Assembly: GCA_012932295.1 (NCBI GenBank)
Contig: JAAONU010000001.1
Span: 8,207,104-8,271,103, forward strand
From: Cyclina sinensis
Lineage: Eukaryota; Mollusca; Bivalvia; Venerida; Veneridae
Direction of reading: 5' to 3'
Length of the DNA: 64,000 nucleotides
Every line of letters starts with the position of its first letter. The stretch's first letter is position 1. Of this stretch, positions 11,104 to 23,269 are shown piece after piece. The notes under the pieces were generated by a model. That model was not told where the DNA came from and did not search any database. It saw only the letters and a program-made list of their open reading frames with translations. The translations under genes were made by a program, and so were the position numbers.

Positions 11104-11359
11104 TAACTTATCAATTTAACTTATTAATTGACCAAAGGCACATGATGCTGGTATGCTCCTTGACGTTAGGAAAACAACTCTATCGCAGCATTAAGTAAAT
11201 TTAATTTAGTTAGTACACATTCACCAAAGTTAGACTTAGCAGAAATTTGAAAAATACTGCAATGTGATTGGACAAAAAATGTTAGTCATTAAATTCTTTT
11301 TAAACCCATACAAAGTATCAATAACAATCGCACTATGTACGAAACTTCCATCAAAATAT

Positions 11360-11362
<3 letters not shown>

Positions 11363-11420
<58 letters not shown>
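11363..11420. repeat. (AT)n microsatellite
   Basis: About 29 uninterrupted TA repeats. It abuts the hairpin element at 11420. A second tract of about 11 repeats lies at 11599-11620. Confidence 0.95.
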
Positions 11421-11424
<4 letters not shown>

Positions 11425-11559
11425 AAAAAAAAACATCACATGGGTTTTTGAATATGTAATTGCCAACCGGTTTCTTTTATCATCAGGGCAATAAAACAAA
11501 ATGTGTAAAACCTAGGCAATTACATATTCAAAAACCCATGTGATGTTTTTATTTTTTCA
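11420..11559. repeat. Hairpin insertion between two TA tracts
   Basis: A perfect 36-bp inverted repeat (11429-11464 and 11515-11550) carries ATCACATGGGTTTTTG and its complement. Weaker pairing continues outward through A/T runs to about 45 bp. The 50-bp loop is unpaired. Placement next to TA tracts fits a TA-targeting MITE, though this is inference. Confidence 0.75.
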
Positions 11560-11620
11560 TATTTAATTACTTGCCCGGCACTTTTTTTAAACTTTTGTAT
11601 ATATATATATATATATATAG

Positions 11621-14600
11621 CCACAATGATCACAAAAAAGATAGTCTATATAATATTAATATGGTAAACGTTACTTTTGAAGTGCGTGCCTGTTTGACAG
11701 ATGTATGAAATGTTAACAATAAACCTCATATCTATAGGATCCTATGAAGGCATGTTGGTACTTGTTATGGAATTAACACCTACATCTGCTCTATACAAGA
11801 TGAAAAAATAATGACATTCTGCTAGTATGTGTGGACTTGTAAATACACTATGATGCTTGCACAAGTAACAACAGTAACAACAACAACAACAACAAAACTA
11901 TGACTTAAGTTATTTTGTCGTAAGTCAATGAATTAAGAAAAATAATTTGGACTGGTTGTTTCTAAGAGCATTATTTTGCACGTCATACTTGACTATAGCA
12001 ATGTTAAGACAGTGAAACCGTGTAAAATTGTGATACCGTTTACATAAGCAAACGATTCTAAATTATTCAGAAAAGAAACATAAATTCGGCTTTTTAAAAA
12101 CAAGTATAACAACAGTTGTTTCCCTTATTTTAAATCTCATCCTGTCCACGATCTGTTATCTTGTTTTATTTCAACAGGAAAGCAAACTTTCAAATCACGA
12201 AAATTAATTGTTGGAAATATAGAGGAATTAGAAAACTAGTAGTGTGCAAAGTAAATGGTAACATAGAAGTTTTGAAGACGTTAAACGAATGATAATTCGT
12301 TCTCAAGAAGGTCAGAGAGTAAGGACTCTACATTAACTGTAAATTTAAGCCTGTGTCTTGCCTCATTTGGAGTCCGATTTAACATACAGAGACTATAGTT
12401 ACTGCTTTGACTCCGTATGTTTAACATGTTTAAGAGTATTCTGAGGAATACACGCATCGTCATGACAGTGGATTCTTCCATACATAGAGCAATTTGATAT
12501 TTTTTTTTACTGGCATTCGCAATTTTCCAAAGGCTGTTTACAGGATCCAGCTGACATCACTTGATCGAGACCAGGTAACCGACCGTTGTTAGCTTCGGGA
12601 CTTGAATCAAAACTTTGATGTAATCACGATAGATGATATAAGAGAGATTGCAAATAATTTCCCGATGCTACCAGAAGAAAAATTTTAAGAAGCAAATGTT
12701 GTAAATAGAAGCATTTGAGAATTCAGTTAAAATTATATACCAGCGCACATTAGTTGCGTCAATCAAGAAAAAAATGTGCGTAAATCAGAGCGTTAACTTT
12801 AATATCATGACAATTTTAGTTATTTAAAAATACCACCGTAAAACCGTACCGAGCTATTTGCTGAAAGGAAAATGCGTGTTTAAACCATTTATGTGTCGGA
12901 TAAATAACGTGCAAATCGTTTCAAAGGAGAGGACTAAAATTAACCCGTTTTCATTTTGAGTTGCTATGCAATGAAACGAAAGGCAAAAATCTTACTTTCT
13001 GCACGCATATGCCTAAGGTATAGTTGAAGAAAGAAAAGCTCAAAGTGATATCAAAAATAGAAATAACAGTGTTTTGTGTGTATGTTTTATCACCTGCTAA
13101 AAAAGTAACACAATTATTAATATATTCAACAAAAGAAAGGTTTAATATGTCTTGCTTGGTATTGAAAAGGGAAAACTGTTCGTTTCTTTCTGGATCCTAA
13201 TAAAGATTTGTTTAGATGACTGACAGTCGATATTCGTAATGCCTTCATTCGAACACAAACATCTTCATCTACTCCTACGCCCTCTATAAAAGGTAACGCT
13301 TGAGATTAAAACTGTTATAGTACATCGAAATCTATACAAAATGAACTAGGGGATAAAACGCCTCATAATATAAAACGATGCAGTATAATTTGTATATAAA
13401 CATTAACATATGTTCTTCAGTCAACAGCCATTAGGCATATCGGCCTCATTTGGTAACAATGTACACAATATATATTTTTTCCTTACACTCAATAAGTTCA
13501 TTTCAGTAAGCTAAAATTAAGTGAGCATTCTTTTGAATAAACAAAAACAGATCTGTGAACTTAGAAAAAAATGGCCTTTACATATTATGTATTTTTTACA
13601 GGCCATCACCATCTGATTTATGGTCAAGTCAAATTAAAACCAAGTCCTAGATTGCAATAATCATCGAAGACTCGTAGAGGTATATCGTGTGACTTACAGG
13701 TGGTACAGCTACCTTTAGTATGAAGATACTGAAATGAACAGAACTTAAACAAAAAATGCATAAATAATGCCTGTTTGATGATCTCTCATTTGTTTAGAAG
13801 GTTATCGTTGTAATTCGTAAACGCCTTACCATTTTACGACTGTTTGAAAATGTGCATTTATGAAATATTTACAAAAAATACAGACACAAATTGAAGATTT
13901 ATAGCTAAGTGTGTCAAAGCAAGTGCACGCAATAAACTAACATTATACATATTTCCGTGAAGTTTTTCAGCATTAAGCAAGCGATGTGTTGGAATGAAAT
14001 CAGTAGTTAACATTTTGTCCCCGAAATGGCTGAAACGGCAAGATGTATTTTAGCTTTACATAAAACTTTTTTTATATTTGAGTGTAGTATTCTATACTTA
14101 CCAGAATTTGAAATTTTTATGGTAAAAACAATACCAGATACATATTTCCTGCTTGTATAGAAACGACTGATTCATATGTATATGATATGTGAATGGTTGC
14201 AATATTCGATTTTTACATTTGCATTCTCTATTGATTCATCTGTATTGTAAAATACAATCAAATTATATTAATCATTGTCATTAGTTTTTGATAATGTTTT
14301 CAATTATATTCAATGAATTTACATTTGTATTTTCGATAATTTTTATTTTTATTCAATAATATTCAATATTTTAAATGGAAGACGCTTTATGAAGACCTAA
14401 GAGTTTTCTTATATTTGTAATAATTATGGTTTAAATGTTACTAGGAATAATTTACATTATATTACACAGAGAATTTATGAATAATTCGTCGAAGACTGGT
14501 TCTCTAAATTGAGTAACTTTTATAAACTAGACACTTGCCTTTTAATAAAAAATTCCTTTTCTTGTGAAAAATACATTTTATAAACTTTTAATTGAGGAAA

Positions 14601-15091
14601 ATACGTACACAATTATTCCAAGAAATGAAAAATTTGTATGTTGTGTAACATAAAAAGTGTAGGAAACGAGTACCACTTTTTATTGGTTTGTCATTGTTAT
14701 AGAAAATTAAGAAACGATTGTCTTCCTAAATACTGTTCCTGGCCAGTAATGCAGAACTTTATTTCCTAACTACAAACTACTCAAACTATATTATTATTTA
14801 AAACAGGTAAATATATTAATTTGGCAAATAAAAGAAGGAAATTATGTTTACAATCTAAATAAGTGACAAAATACTACAAGTATGCAATAATGTAAAATTT
14901 GAATATCACATATATTATTTCCAATATTGTTGTAAGCATTTTTTCTGACTTGTAACTGTAACATTTGTATTTTTTATACTAGTAATGCTATGCACCTGGA
15001 GATATTATCTTTGTGTTATATACTGTATGTATGATCCGCCATTATCTGAGAAAAAAAAGATGTATTCTGTTTATCTGATAAATTATATTGA
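11621..15091. other. No gene supported
   Basis: AT-rich sequence with no splice-flanked coding stretch I can support. A minus-strand frame at 12281-12481 has a faint PAN-like look but lacks the cysteines. A short CAA tract lies at 11870-11896. Confidence 0.4.
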
Positions 15092-15166
15092 TCGATTGAT
15101 CGACTGAATGATTAATTGATTGATTGATTTTTTTGATTGATTGATTGTTTGATTGATTCAATCATT
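15092..15166. repeat. Degenerate (GATT)n microsatellite
   Basis: Runs of GATTGATTGATT interrupted by GATC, a T tract and GTTT. A shorter similar tract is at 39979-40001. Confidence 0.85.
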
Positions 15167-15591
15167 TATTCATTCACTGACAAAAGCTAAAAACTCTGTT
15201 GCGATAAAAGACACGGGATAATTTCTTTGTTTTTCAAGATACTGTTCCTTCACGTATCCATAAGGTATATGCGTGCAAAAACTACGTATTTCCTTTATTT
15301 CATTTAATTATTAATACAGTAATTCAAAATAATAACACATCCTTCTTGTAAAGAATTTGCATATTACATATCTCATTCATAAATCACACGATCCATTTAA
15401 ATAGGCATTTTCCGTTAAGAAAATAGATTGATGCAATTTACCGTGTTTTTTTTTTAATCAATCAAACCAGCACAATGGTCTAGCGAATTTTGTTCCAGTT
15501 AACGGATATTAGTTTCTTTTGATTGACGCAATTCATGAATATACTATTTTAAATTTTCAAACTCAACTCATTCAAATTATAATTCATTGTA

Positions 15592-16502
15592 AGACGGAGC
15601 AACATACGTGCAAAAAAAAGACGGAGCAGCATACGTGCAAAGAAAAAGACGGGGCAGCATACGTGCAAAGAGAAAGACAGAGCAGCATATGTGCAAATAG
15701 AAAGACAGAGCAGCATACGTGCAAAGAGAAAGACGGAGCAGCATACGTGCAAAGATAAAGACGGAGCAGCATACGTGCAAAGAAAAAAACGGAGCAGCAT
15801 ACGTGCAAAGAGAAAGACGGAGCAGCATACGTGCAAAGAAAAAGACGGAGCAGCATACGTGCAAAGAAAAAAACGGAGCAGCATACGTGCAAAAAGAAAG
15901 ACGGAGCAGCATACGTGCAAAGAGAAAGACGGAGCAGCATACGTGCAAAGAAAAAAAAACGGAGCAGCATACGTGCAAAGAGAAAGACGGAGCAGCATAC
16001 GTGCAAAGAGAAAGACGGAGCAGCATACGTGCAAAGAAAAAAACGGAGCAGCATACGTGCAAAGAAAAAGACGGAGCAGCATACGTGCAAAGAAAAAGAC
16101 GGAGCAGCATACGTGCAAAGAGAAAGACGGAGCAGCATACGTGCAAAGAGAAAGACGGAGCAGCATACGTGCAAAGAGAAAGACGGAGCAGCATACGTGC
16201 AAAGAGAAAGACGGAGCAGCATACGTGCAAGAAAAAGACGGAGCAGCATACGTACAAAGAAAAAGACGGAGCAGCATACGTGCAAAGAAAAAAAACGGAG
16301 CAGCAAGAAAAAGACGGAGCAGCATACGTGCAAAGAAAAGGACGGAGCAGCATACGTGCAAAGAAAAAGACGGAGCAGCATACGTGCAAAGAAAAAAAAA
16401 CGGAGCAGCAAGAAAAAGACGGAGCAGCATACGTGCAAAGAAAAGGACGGAGCAGCATACGTGCAAAGAAAAAGACGGAGCAGCATACGTACAAAGAAAA
16501 AG
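15592..16502. repeat. 28-bp minisatellite, about 32 units
   Basis: The unit reads GACGGAGCAGCATACGTGC then AAAGAAAAA, with A/G changes in the purine tail. Because 28 is not a multiple of 3 and the unit has almost no stop in any frame, both strands are open in all three frames (230-345 codons), each cycling through the three unit translations, such as GAAYVQR and TEQHTCKEK on the plus strand. Near the right end two truncated units create a higher-order period of about 104 bp. The overlapping frames are taken as a by-product of the repeat, not genes. Confidence 0.95.
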
Positions 16503-17119
16503 ATTGAAAAGAAGAATATCTGACGAATGACATAATATAATCAGCTTTGACTCAAAAGGACAGCCATACCTTGATTGAAAGTACAACTATTCAATTATAT
16601 AATCAATCAGTTAGTTTTAGCTGACCGACTGATGTACAGACAGAAGTACGTTAGACGGATAAAATAAATTATCAGTCAATATCATTAAGTTATAATCATT
16701 TACAAAAAAATTAATGCATACAGCATACGGGCTAGACGGTTATAAAGTAGATCATTCAAAGCCCTGAAGGACTTATTATTGAACACTATAGAATAGTTTC
16801 TTGTCTTCAGCTAGTGAGTCAGATTTTCTATCTCTCCGTTCGTTAGCAGAATCTCATGTACGCAACTTCGTTGCAACTTCGTTCATGCGTCTGCTGGATC
16901 AAACTTATCCAAGTTTAATATAATTTTAAATTGATTCATTGCATTCTTCCGGCTTTGTAGGTGGTTTTCCAATGATGTTTTCTGTATACATGTCAACCTA
17001 GCCCTTATGCTGTATACTCTGTATTTGGGGTATGTAAGAAATAAAATAACAAGAAAATCATTGATGCACAGCAAGAGCAGAAGAACTGAAGACGTTAAAG
17101 TGACGCATACATGAAAACA
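16503..17119. other. No gene seen
   Basis: Flank of the minisatellite. The minus frame 16883-17074 has no recognisable motif and no convincing splice sites. Confidence 0.4.
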
Positions 17120-17590
17120 TATATATACAAAATATTTATCTAACTGCAGAACTGTTCGTGCATATGAAAGTGCAACTCGTACTCATGCTGCCTCGTCCAT
17201 AAGAAGTTTGCTAAACCAACGCTATAACCACTGAGCCTTCTGGATGAGGTCTGTACAAAAACAGCCGGGTACTTAATTGTAATGAACTTTGTCTTGTAAG
17301 TAACTGCAAAAGAAACCGGAAAAAGCAGAAACAAATCCGAATCGATTAATTAGCCGTCATGAACATATCCTTAATATCATCATATGTAGCGCCACACCAC
17401 GCAGTAGTTATTTTTTCTGAATGAAGGGGTCATTACTACGGGGGCGGGTGGAACCTACATGATTCATGTCAATAATTAGAATCAAATATCAATAGAATAT
17501 CAATTATTATCACATTTCATATCGGTGATAATTTCAGGTTAATACTTTGGTTAATTTCAATAATTATACATCAATGAAACGGTATAATTA
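17120..17590 (-). repeat. Dispersed repeat A, longest copy
   Basis: On the minus strand it reads, in order: a block also found near 23090 and 41870 (ATTAACC...), CTTCATTCAG, AACTACTGCGTGGTGTGG, CCGGTTTCTTTTGCAGTTAC, a tRNA-like GGCTCAGTGGTTATAGCG, GTTTAGCAAACT, and GCATGAGTACGAGTTGC. It ties together the fragments at 1-130, 1745, 22930, 25590 and 41395-42060. Confidence 0.6.
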
Positions 17591-18843
17591 TAAAAAAAAC
17601 GTAAATCAACACTCGTTCCCAACTTTTGCCTTAACTTTGACAAAATGAAATAAGTCGGAGTTCTTCCGAGTGTCCATTTGGATTTAGCATGTACAACAAC
17701 CCATCATTTAATAAAAGCCCATTTTAAATATCAACTGTCTTGCAAAAATATCACCAGGAAAGCAATTATAAACACATCTAAAGTGTTTAAGTAGGCGAAG
17801 GTTAAAAATTTTAATGTGTCCAAAAAAGGATGAACGAGCACGAACGAAGCATTAATTGACATGACAAAATCAATCTTACGTTAACGAACGCAAAGACGTT
17901 AACCCTTTAAAATGTCAATTAGTAGGTTCTTGTTAACATCTTACTTTATAAATTGTACCATACCAAACACTGAATTCAAAATCTGAAAATCTGAATTTTA
18001 AAAACATTGCCCTGTTAGAAGAAAAAGGAAAAAGGAGTGTATCAATTCTAACAAATGAAATGGCTAAATCATCTAGCACCTCATTAATATACCTCCAATT
18101 ATTCAAGTTTCTATGACGGGTAATGATCTCTGGTTTTCGCCCCCTCCTCCCTCGCTCCCCTAATTCCACACTAAACTAATACACTAACGCCTGCGAATCA
18201 GTCGTGCTAATACACAACGTCAAATAGCTCACCCACACGTGCCTGGCGTAATGACAATATACTAGCGTGTTATACTAACGCATTTGTTTGCCGTCAACGT
18301 GGCAGGTGTGTGCTTTAAGACAAATTGCATGATCACCCCGCTGTCTAGTCGCTCTTGGTCTACCTGACCTAGTAAGATCATGCGCATCACCAGTCTAGCG
18401 ATCTCCTGCATTGTGTTCCGACCACAGTTAAGCGTCCTATTGACGTCAACAAAGCAAAATGCCAACAAATGTTTCTCTTTTATACTCTGACATGGAAGGC
18501 ATTTTTCAAAACAAAGTGGTATAGTATGGCGCTTTTTCGGAGCAAAACGGACAATTTTGAGATAAACCGAATGTTTTAGACGTCATTCAGTTACAATTCA
18601 GAGGAGATAAAAAGTCCATCTGCGGCATGACAATACAAGTTTATACAAAATCAAAATTTTTTATGTCATATTATAAAGTGACAGGTTTCTTTCTAACTAA
18701 GTGTAGGTATGCAGGCATGTTTATTGTATATTTTGAGTAAAGTATAGTGTCTACCTGTATTTGAAAATAAACTCTAAAAATACGTACAGATATTTTGTCA
18801 GTTACAACCTTCATTGCCTATGTTACTACAAAATTCATTTTAC
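17591..18843. other. Unassigned region with two minus-strand frames
   Basis: Two minus-strand frames lie close together at 18468-18262 (68 codons, with NTMQEIARLVMRMILLGQV) and 18169-17933 (78 codons). Base composition here is less AT-rich than around it and the residue mix looks protein-like, so a decayed gene or mobile-element exon is possible. I recognise neither, and no clear splice sites were identified. Confidence 0.25.
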
Positions 18844-19400
18844 TTTTTATGCCCCGAAGGGTGCCATATAGTTTTCGAACTGTCCGTCTGACAGCCCATT
18901 AGTCCATCCGTTCCGACCGAAAACTTTAACATTGCCCATAACTTCTTTATTTGTAAATATATTTATTTATTTCTTCATTTTTGAACACTACACCCTTTGC
19001 ACAAGACCTTCCCACTGACATTTATGTGTATTACCTTGACCCATAAATGATCTTGACCTCGAAGGTCCAGTTGACAAAAATACTTAATATTGGCCATAAC
19101 TCCCTTATTGCTAAACAAATGTAGTGCATGTTTGCACACAACAACCGTTCGAATTCATATTTTTTCACCTTGACTCGTAAATGACCTTGACCTTAAGCTA
19201 AAATTGTAAAGAACACATACTTCTTTTGAATCAATAGATTAGGTTCATGTTTACACAAAGCAATCCTTTGGGAGAGATCTTCCAAATAACAAATGTTTTA
19301 CCTTGACCCGTATATGACATTGACCTTGAGGTTTAATTGTTAAAAATAGTAACTGCTTTTGAAAAATCTACTATTTGCTTTCATCTTGACCTAAGCTCAA
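18844..19400. repeat. Mollusc-type repeat with ATGCCCCGAAGGG end
   Basis: It starts TTTTATGCCCCGAAGGGTGC and carries about three diverged units of ~135 bp. Each unit has a version of ACCTTGACCCGTAAATGACC (near 19031, 19166 and 19300). A perfect TGACCTTGA is at 19182-19190. No coding capacity. Confidence 0.7.
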
Positions 19401-19987
19401 ACATCAAAGCAGAACTTCAGGGGCATCTTCAGTGACAGTTCTTTTATTTTTACTATGTTGATACATGTATTTCGGATTAAAGAAACTTTCGCGAATATAT
19501 TAATATCTCTTTGTGTAGATGTAATTAATGTGTATTCATAAATTTTGTGCCATCTTGTCTCTAAAATGAAATGCACTTGTGAATGTAAAGTTCCGTAATC
19601 CATTGTATTTTATTGTTTATTTCAATAAATTCATTTTCAAATTAACACGGTCACGTATATGTAATTTTTAAGTCTGAATTATACATTTCATGTCCTTTGT
19701 TGCCTTGAAGGACATAATATTGTTATTAAAATTATTCATCGACTTTATAAAGAGGCCTCGTAAATATATTCTTTCAGATTTTGTCGAGATTTACGACAAT
19801 GATGAATAAGAAAAGATATATTTTTTTACAATATATATTTTACAGATCAAGTACTAATTAAAACAAAAACAACATTATTTTGTAAAAATTGTAGTAACGA
19901 CTAGGCAAAACCTACACAGTCATAAAGCTTTCATTTAGTTTGAACGTCACTCTACGCTTAAATGATTTCAGCAAGTCTGTGTGAAGT
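19401..19987. other. No gene seen
   Basis: AT-rich spacer; the minus frame 19397-19603 overlaps the end of the preceding repeat and has no family motif. Confidence 0.4.
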
Positions 19988-20217
19988 TAGCAGAATAGCA
20001 GAACAGCAGAACAACTCCAGCAGAATAGCAGAATGGCAGAATAGCAGAACAACCCCAGCAGAGTAGCAGAATGACAGAATAGCAGAACATGACTAACAAA
20101 ATGACAGAATAGCAGCACATGAATAGCAGAATGACAGAATATCAGAACACGAATAGCATAATGACAGAATAGCTGAACATAAATAGCAGAATGACAGAAT
20201 AGCAGAACAACTTTCAA
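19988..20217 (-). repeat. AGCAGAA minisatellite, ~30-bp units
   Basis: Units resemble ATGACAGAATAGCAGAACAT. It belongs to the same family as 21278-21450 and, in reverse orientation, 27890-28470, 28717-28960 and 29405-29570. The minus-strand frame (FCHSAIHVLL-type repeats) is a by-product. Confidence 0.85.
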
Positions 20218-21070
20218 AAAGACAAAAAGTCTAATTGAGATTTATAGTTTTCTACCGATTTTTGCACTCCGTCTGTCTGTCCGTCTTTCCGTCTGTCCGT
20301 CCGACTGTCCGGAAATCTTGATCCCGTGATAACATAAAAACCGTACAAGTTAATTTGATGAAAATTGATATATGAATACATGGCAATATTTTATTATACA
20401 AGCCACTTTGCTGATATCCTTGGATCAAAATTCAGGTTGCTATGGTAACAGAAACAGTAGACAAGAAATCGGTAGAACCGATGGATGCTCCCCGAATAAA
20501 TGCCAATTCCAAAAGGGCTATTGTTTAATATTTATTTTTTTTAAGTATGAAAAATAACAAAAGGCAATTACTCCTAAATTATGCAAAATAGAGTTACGGT
20601 TCTTGCACGCTACACTTCTCCTCATAGAGATCTATCTACCAATAAAGTTTCATGTTAATATCTCTTATACTTTGTGAGATATGCCCCGGACAAAAAATAA
20701 GTATGAGAAATTTCAAAAGGCAATAACTCAAAAATTAACAAAGCAAGAGTTATGGTTCTTGTGCACTGCACGGATCATCAATAAGATCTATCTACTTATA
20801 AAGTTTCAAATTGATAACTCTTATACTTTGTGAGATATGCCCCGGACAAAAAATAAGTATGAGAAATTTCAAAGGGCAATAACTTAAAAATTAATAAAGC
20901 AAGAGTTATGGTTATTGTGCACTGCACTGCTCATCAATGAGATCTAACTACATATGAAGTTTGGTCTTGATATCTTTCATAGTTTTTGTGTTATGCTCCG
21001 GACAAAATTATGACGGACGGACGGGACGGACAAAGCGGTAACTATATGCTCGCCCTTCGGGGAGCATAAA
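20218..21070. repeat. Mollusc-type repeat with 156-bp internal tandem
   Basis: It begins after the minisatellite with a CCGTCTGTCTGTCCG block, related inverted to 29300-29345. Three units with period 156 follow, each with GCCCCGGACAAAAAATAAG (20683, 20839, then a variant at 20995) and GAGTTATGGTTCTTGTGC. It ends in GACGGACGG and CGCCCTTCGGGGAGCATAAA, the inverse of the start of the repeat at 18844. Confidence 0.75.
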
Positions 21071-21277
21071 AAATCGCTTTAACAGATGGATCACTCAAAA
21101 CGTATACGAGCTCGGTATATGTAAATTAGTATTTAAATAGATGGCAATGTGCAGATAATGCATTTCACTTTGTTTTTCCCTCTTATCAAAATTTTGGTTC
21201 GTGAAATTAGTCTATCAGCCTGCAAAGGAACTTAAAACAAAATAAAAAAGACATAAATTTTAGGATAAAAAACCTCT

Positions 21278-21450
21278 GCAGAACAGCAGAATAGTAGAAC
21301 AACTCCAGCACAAAAGCAGAATCATTTTTATCTGTTGAAAGAAAAACTTAAGCAGAACAGCAGAATAACTCTAGCAGAATAACTCTAGCAGAACAGTAGA
21401 ATAGCATAACAATTCTAGCAGAATACCAGAATTGCAGAATAGCTTTTAAC
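21278..21450 (-). repeat. AGCAGAA minisatellite, second left block
   Basis: It shares with 29440-29570 (inverted) not only TTCTGC units but the intervening TTTTTCTTTCAACAG and AAAAATGATTCTGC blocks, so the two are copies of one element rather than independent arrays. Confidence 0.75.
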
Positions 21451-22333
21451 TTTGATTTTAATTGTGGTGCACTATGTATATGTTAGGCCGCTGGGGTGCT
21501 AACACCCTTAAATAGCAAAAACTTCTTGAATTTTCAAAAAGACAACCCAGTCCCTTTTGTTTATGTTGTTTGTTTGAAATGAAGTCAGAAATACTATTGT
21601 AACTTTGATACTCTATGTATTACTTACGTCTCTAGGCAGCTGGGCCGCAAGTAGCATAACAGAAGAAAATACTTCTTTTTATGCAAAAACCTCTTTTTTG
21701 AATTTTCAAAAATAAAATCTAAACCCCTTAAATTTTTTGTCTTTGTTGACATTTAGTTCAAAGATATTATTTCTATTGTGTAAACAATGTATACTTAGGA
21801 CGCTAGACTGTTTCGTCGCTAACAGCCTTCAGATAACAAATACTTCTTTTCATGAAAAATCCTCTTTTTTGAATTTGTATAATACATACCGCAACCCTTT
21901 TACTGTTGATGGTTGTTGACACTTCGTTCAAAGATATTCTTTTTTATTATGATCAACAATGTATATTTAAGGCCGTTAGTTCGCTACGGTTAGGTCGCTA
22001 GGCTGACAGGTCGCTGCAATTAGGCCGATAGGTCGCTAGTCTGCCGGGCTGCCAACTTCACGAACATTTTATTTTGAAAAACATTTTGTTGTCAAAAATT
22101 ACATTTCGATAACTATTATCTTAAACAGTATGTAAAACCAAAAGCAGTCATATTTTTATATACTTTCCTCAAAAAACAACAAGAACAACAACATAGAATA
22201 ATCCTATATAAAAAAATTCTTAAAATGTTTATTTGAAAATGACCTCTTAGTTAAAAAATGAAACAAAAAGGCAAAAAATGGCATTATCTAAGTAGCAACA
22301 TGAACTTTATAAAATATGCAATTTTCCGCTCAA
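21451..22333. repeat. Degenerate ~140-180-bp tandem repeat
   Basis: Recurring blocks TTAGGCCGCT, CAATGTATA, TTCAAAGATATT and CCTCTTTTTTGAATTT occur near 21480, 21620, 21790 and 21965. The right end (21965-22060) is a short-period array of TTAGGTCGCTAGGCTG-like units. No gene was found. Confidence 0.55.
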
Positions 22334-22338
22334 TTACT

Positions 22339-23269
22339 CACGGTGCCGATACCACGTGACTTCGATGGATATGTGTGGGTGTACAAAATGTAAACAAAAC
22401 GTCGATTGAGGTAACATTTTTTACGATATTTTTTAAATACATCATAATTTTTCATCGGATAGAGTTGAGGGCCCGCTCCCTTTGGTAACACAAACTGTCC
22501 CCAAATGTTTCTCGCAAATATTTTGTAGTTTTTTAATAAAGTGAAACGGCGCGTTTTAAATTGCTAAAATTGCGATGATATGTGTGGAAGCATATCTTAG
22601 AAACGATGCTAAATCCACCTTTATAGTTTGTTTAAGAAACCTATTATATGACCGGAGCGAACAATATTTGATACAGAATAAACATTGTGTGTGGAATGCA
22701 TTTAATTCAACAAGTGAACAAAATAATGCCAAATAATTCAAAAGAGATATGTGTGGAATAGGTTTTTGAAATGATATGTGTGGAAGCAATATTTCAATGT
22801 AACTACTATCAACATGGTTATCGGCAAGAAAAACATTGTTGCACAACATCAAGTCGGCGCAGAAGATTCTGAAGACGCGAACATATCGGATTCATGAAAT
22901 TTTACACATACAGACTATTTAAATAACTGAAGAATCGTTAGTGCATTTAATAGACCATCTGTGAGTGGAATTCGTACTCATGCCGCCTCGATCATAGGTC
23001 GTATTTTAAGGGATCGCGTGTTAAGAAAATGTTGATCAGTATCAAACATGATCATTTTCATTTTCATACCGATGAAGCATTTCATCAGCTCTTCAGGTTA
23101 ATACGTTAGTTTTTATTTTAGTTATTTCTGTTCAGTGAAACGACATGATAATAAGGAAAGATTAATTGTCAATAACAACTTGTACACGATTTTTGCTATA
23201 CTTTTAATAATATCAAATATAGTCTGAGCACCGACTGATAGAATCGTTTAACAGCATAATAACATAAAC
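22339..23269 (+). repeat. Left terminal inverted repeat
   Basis: It contains four GATATGTGTGG-type motifs (near 22369, 22577, 22746 and 22773) plus a variant at 22685. The inner half (22930-23170) is derived from dispersed repeat A, including GGAATTCGTACTCATGCCG. Confidence 0.85.

Noticed and set aside
12281..12481. Possible PAN-like fragment on the minus strand (NYSLCMLNRTPNEARH region)
   Set aside because: Only one cysteine remains and no splice signals were found; similarity to the PAN pattern is too loose.
15549..16586. Six overlapping long open frames across the 28-bp array
   Set aside because: They follow from a stop-free unit of 28 bp and are equally open on both strands, with no splice sites, signal peptide or domain. 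Treated as a minisatellite.
22556..22852. 98-codon minus frame, echoed at 25837-26022
   Set aside because: The two copies are simply the two arms of the same inverted repeat and match no known protein; identity reflects arm identity, not coding constraint.
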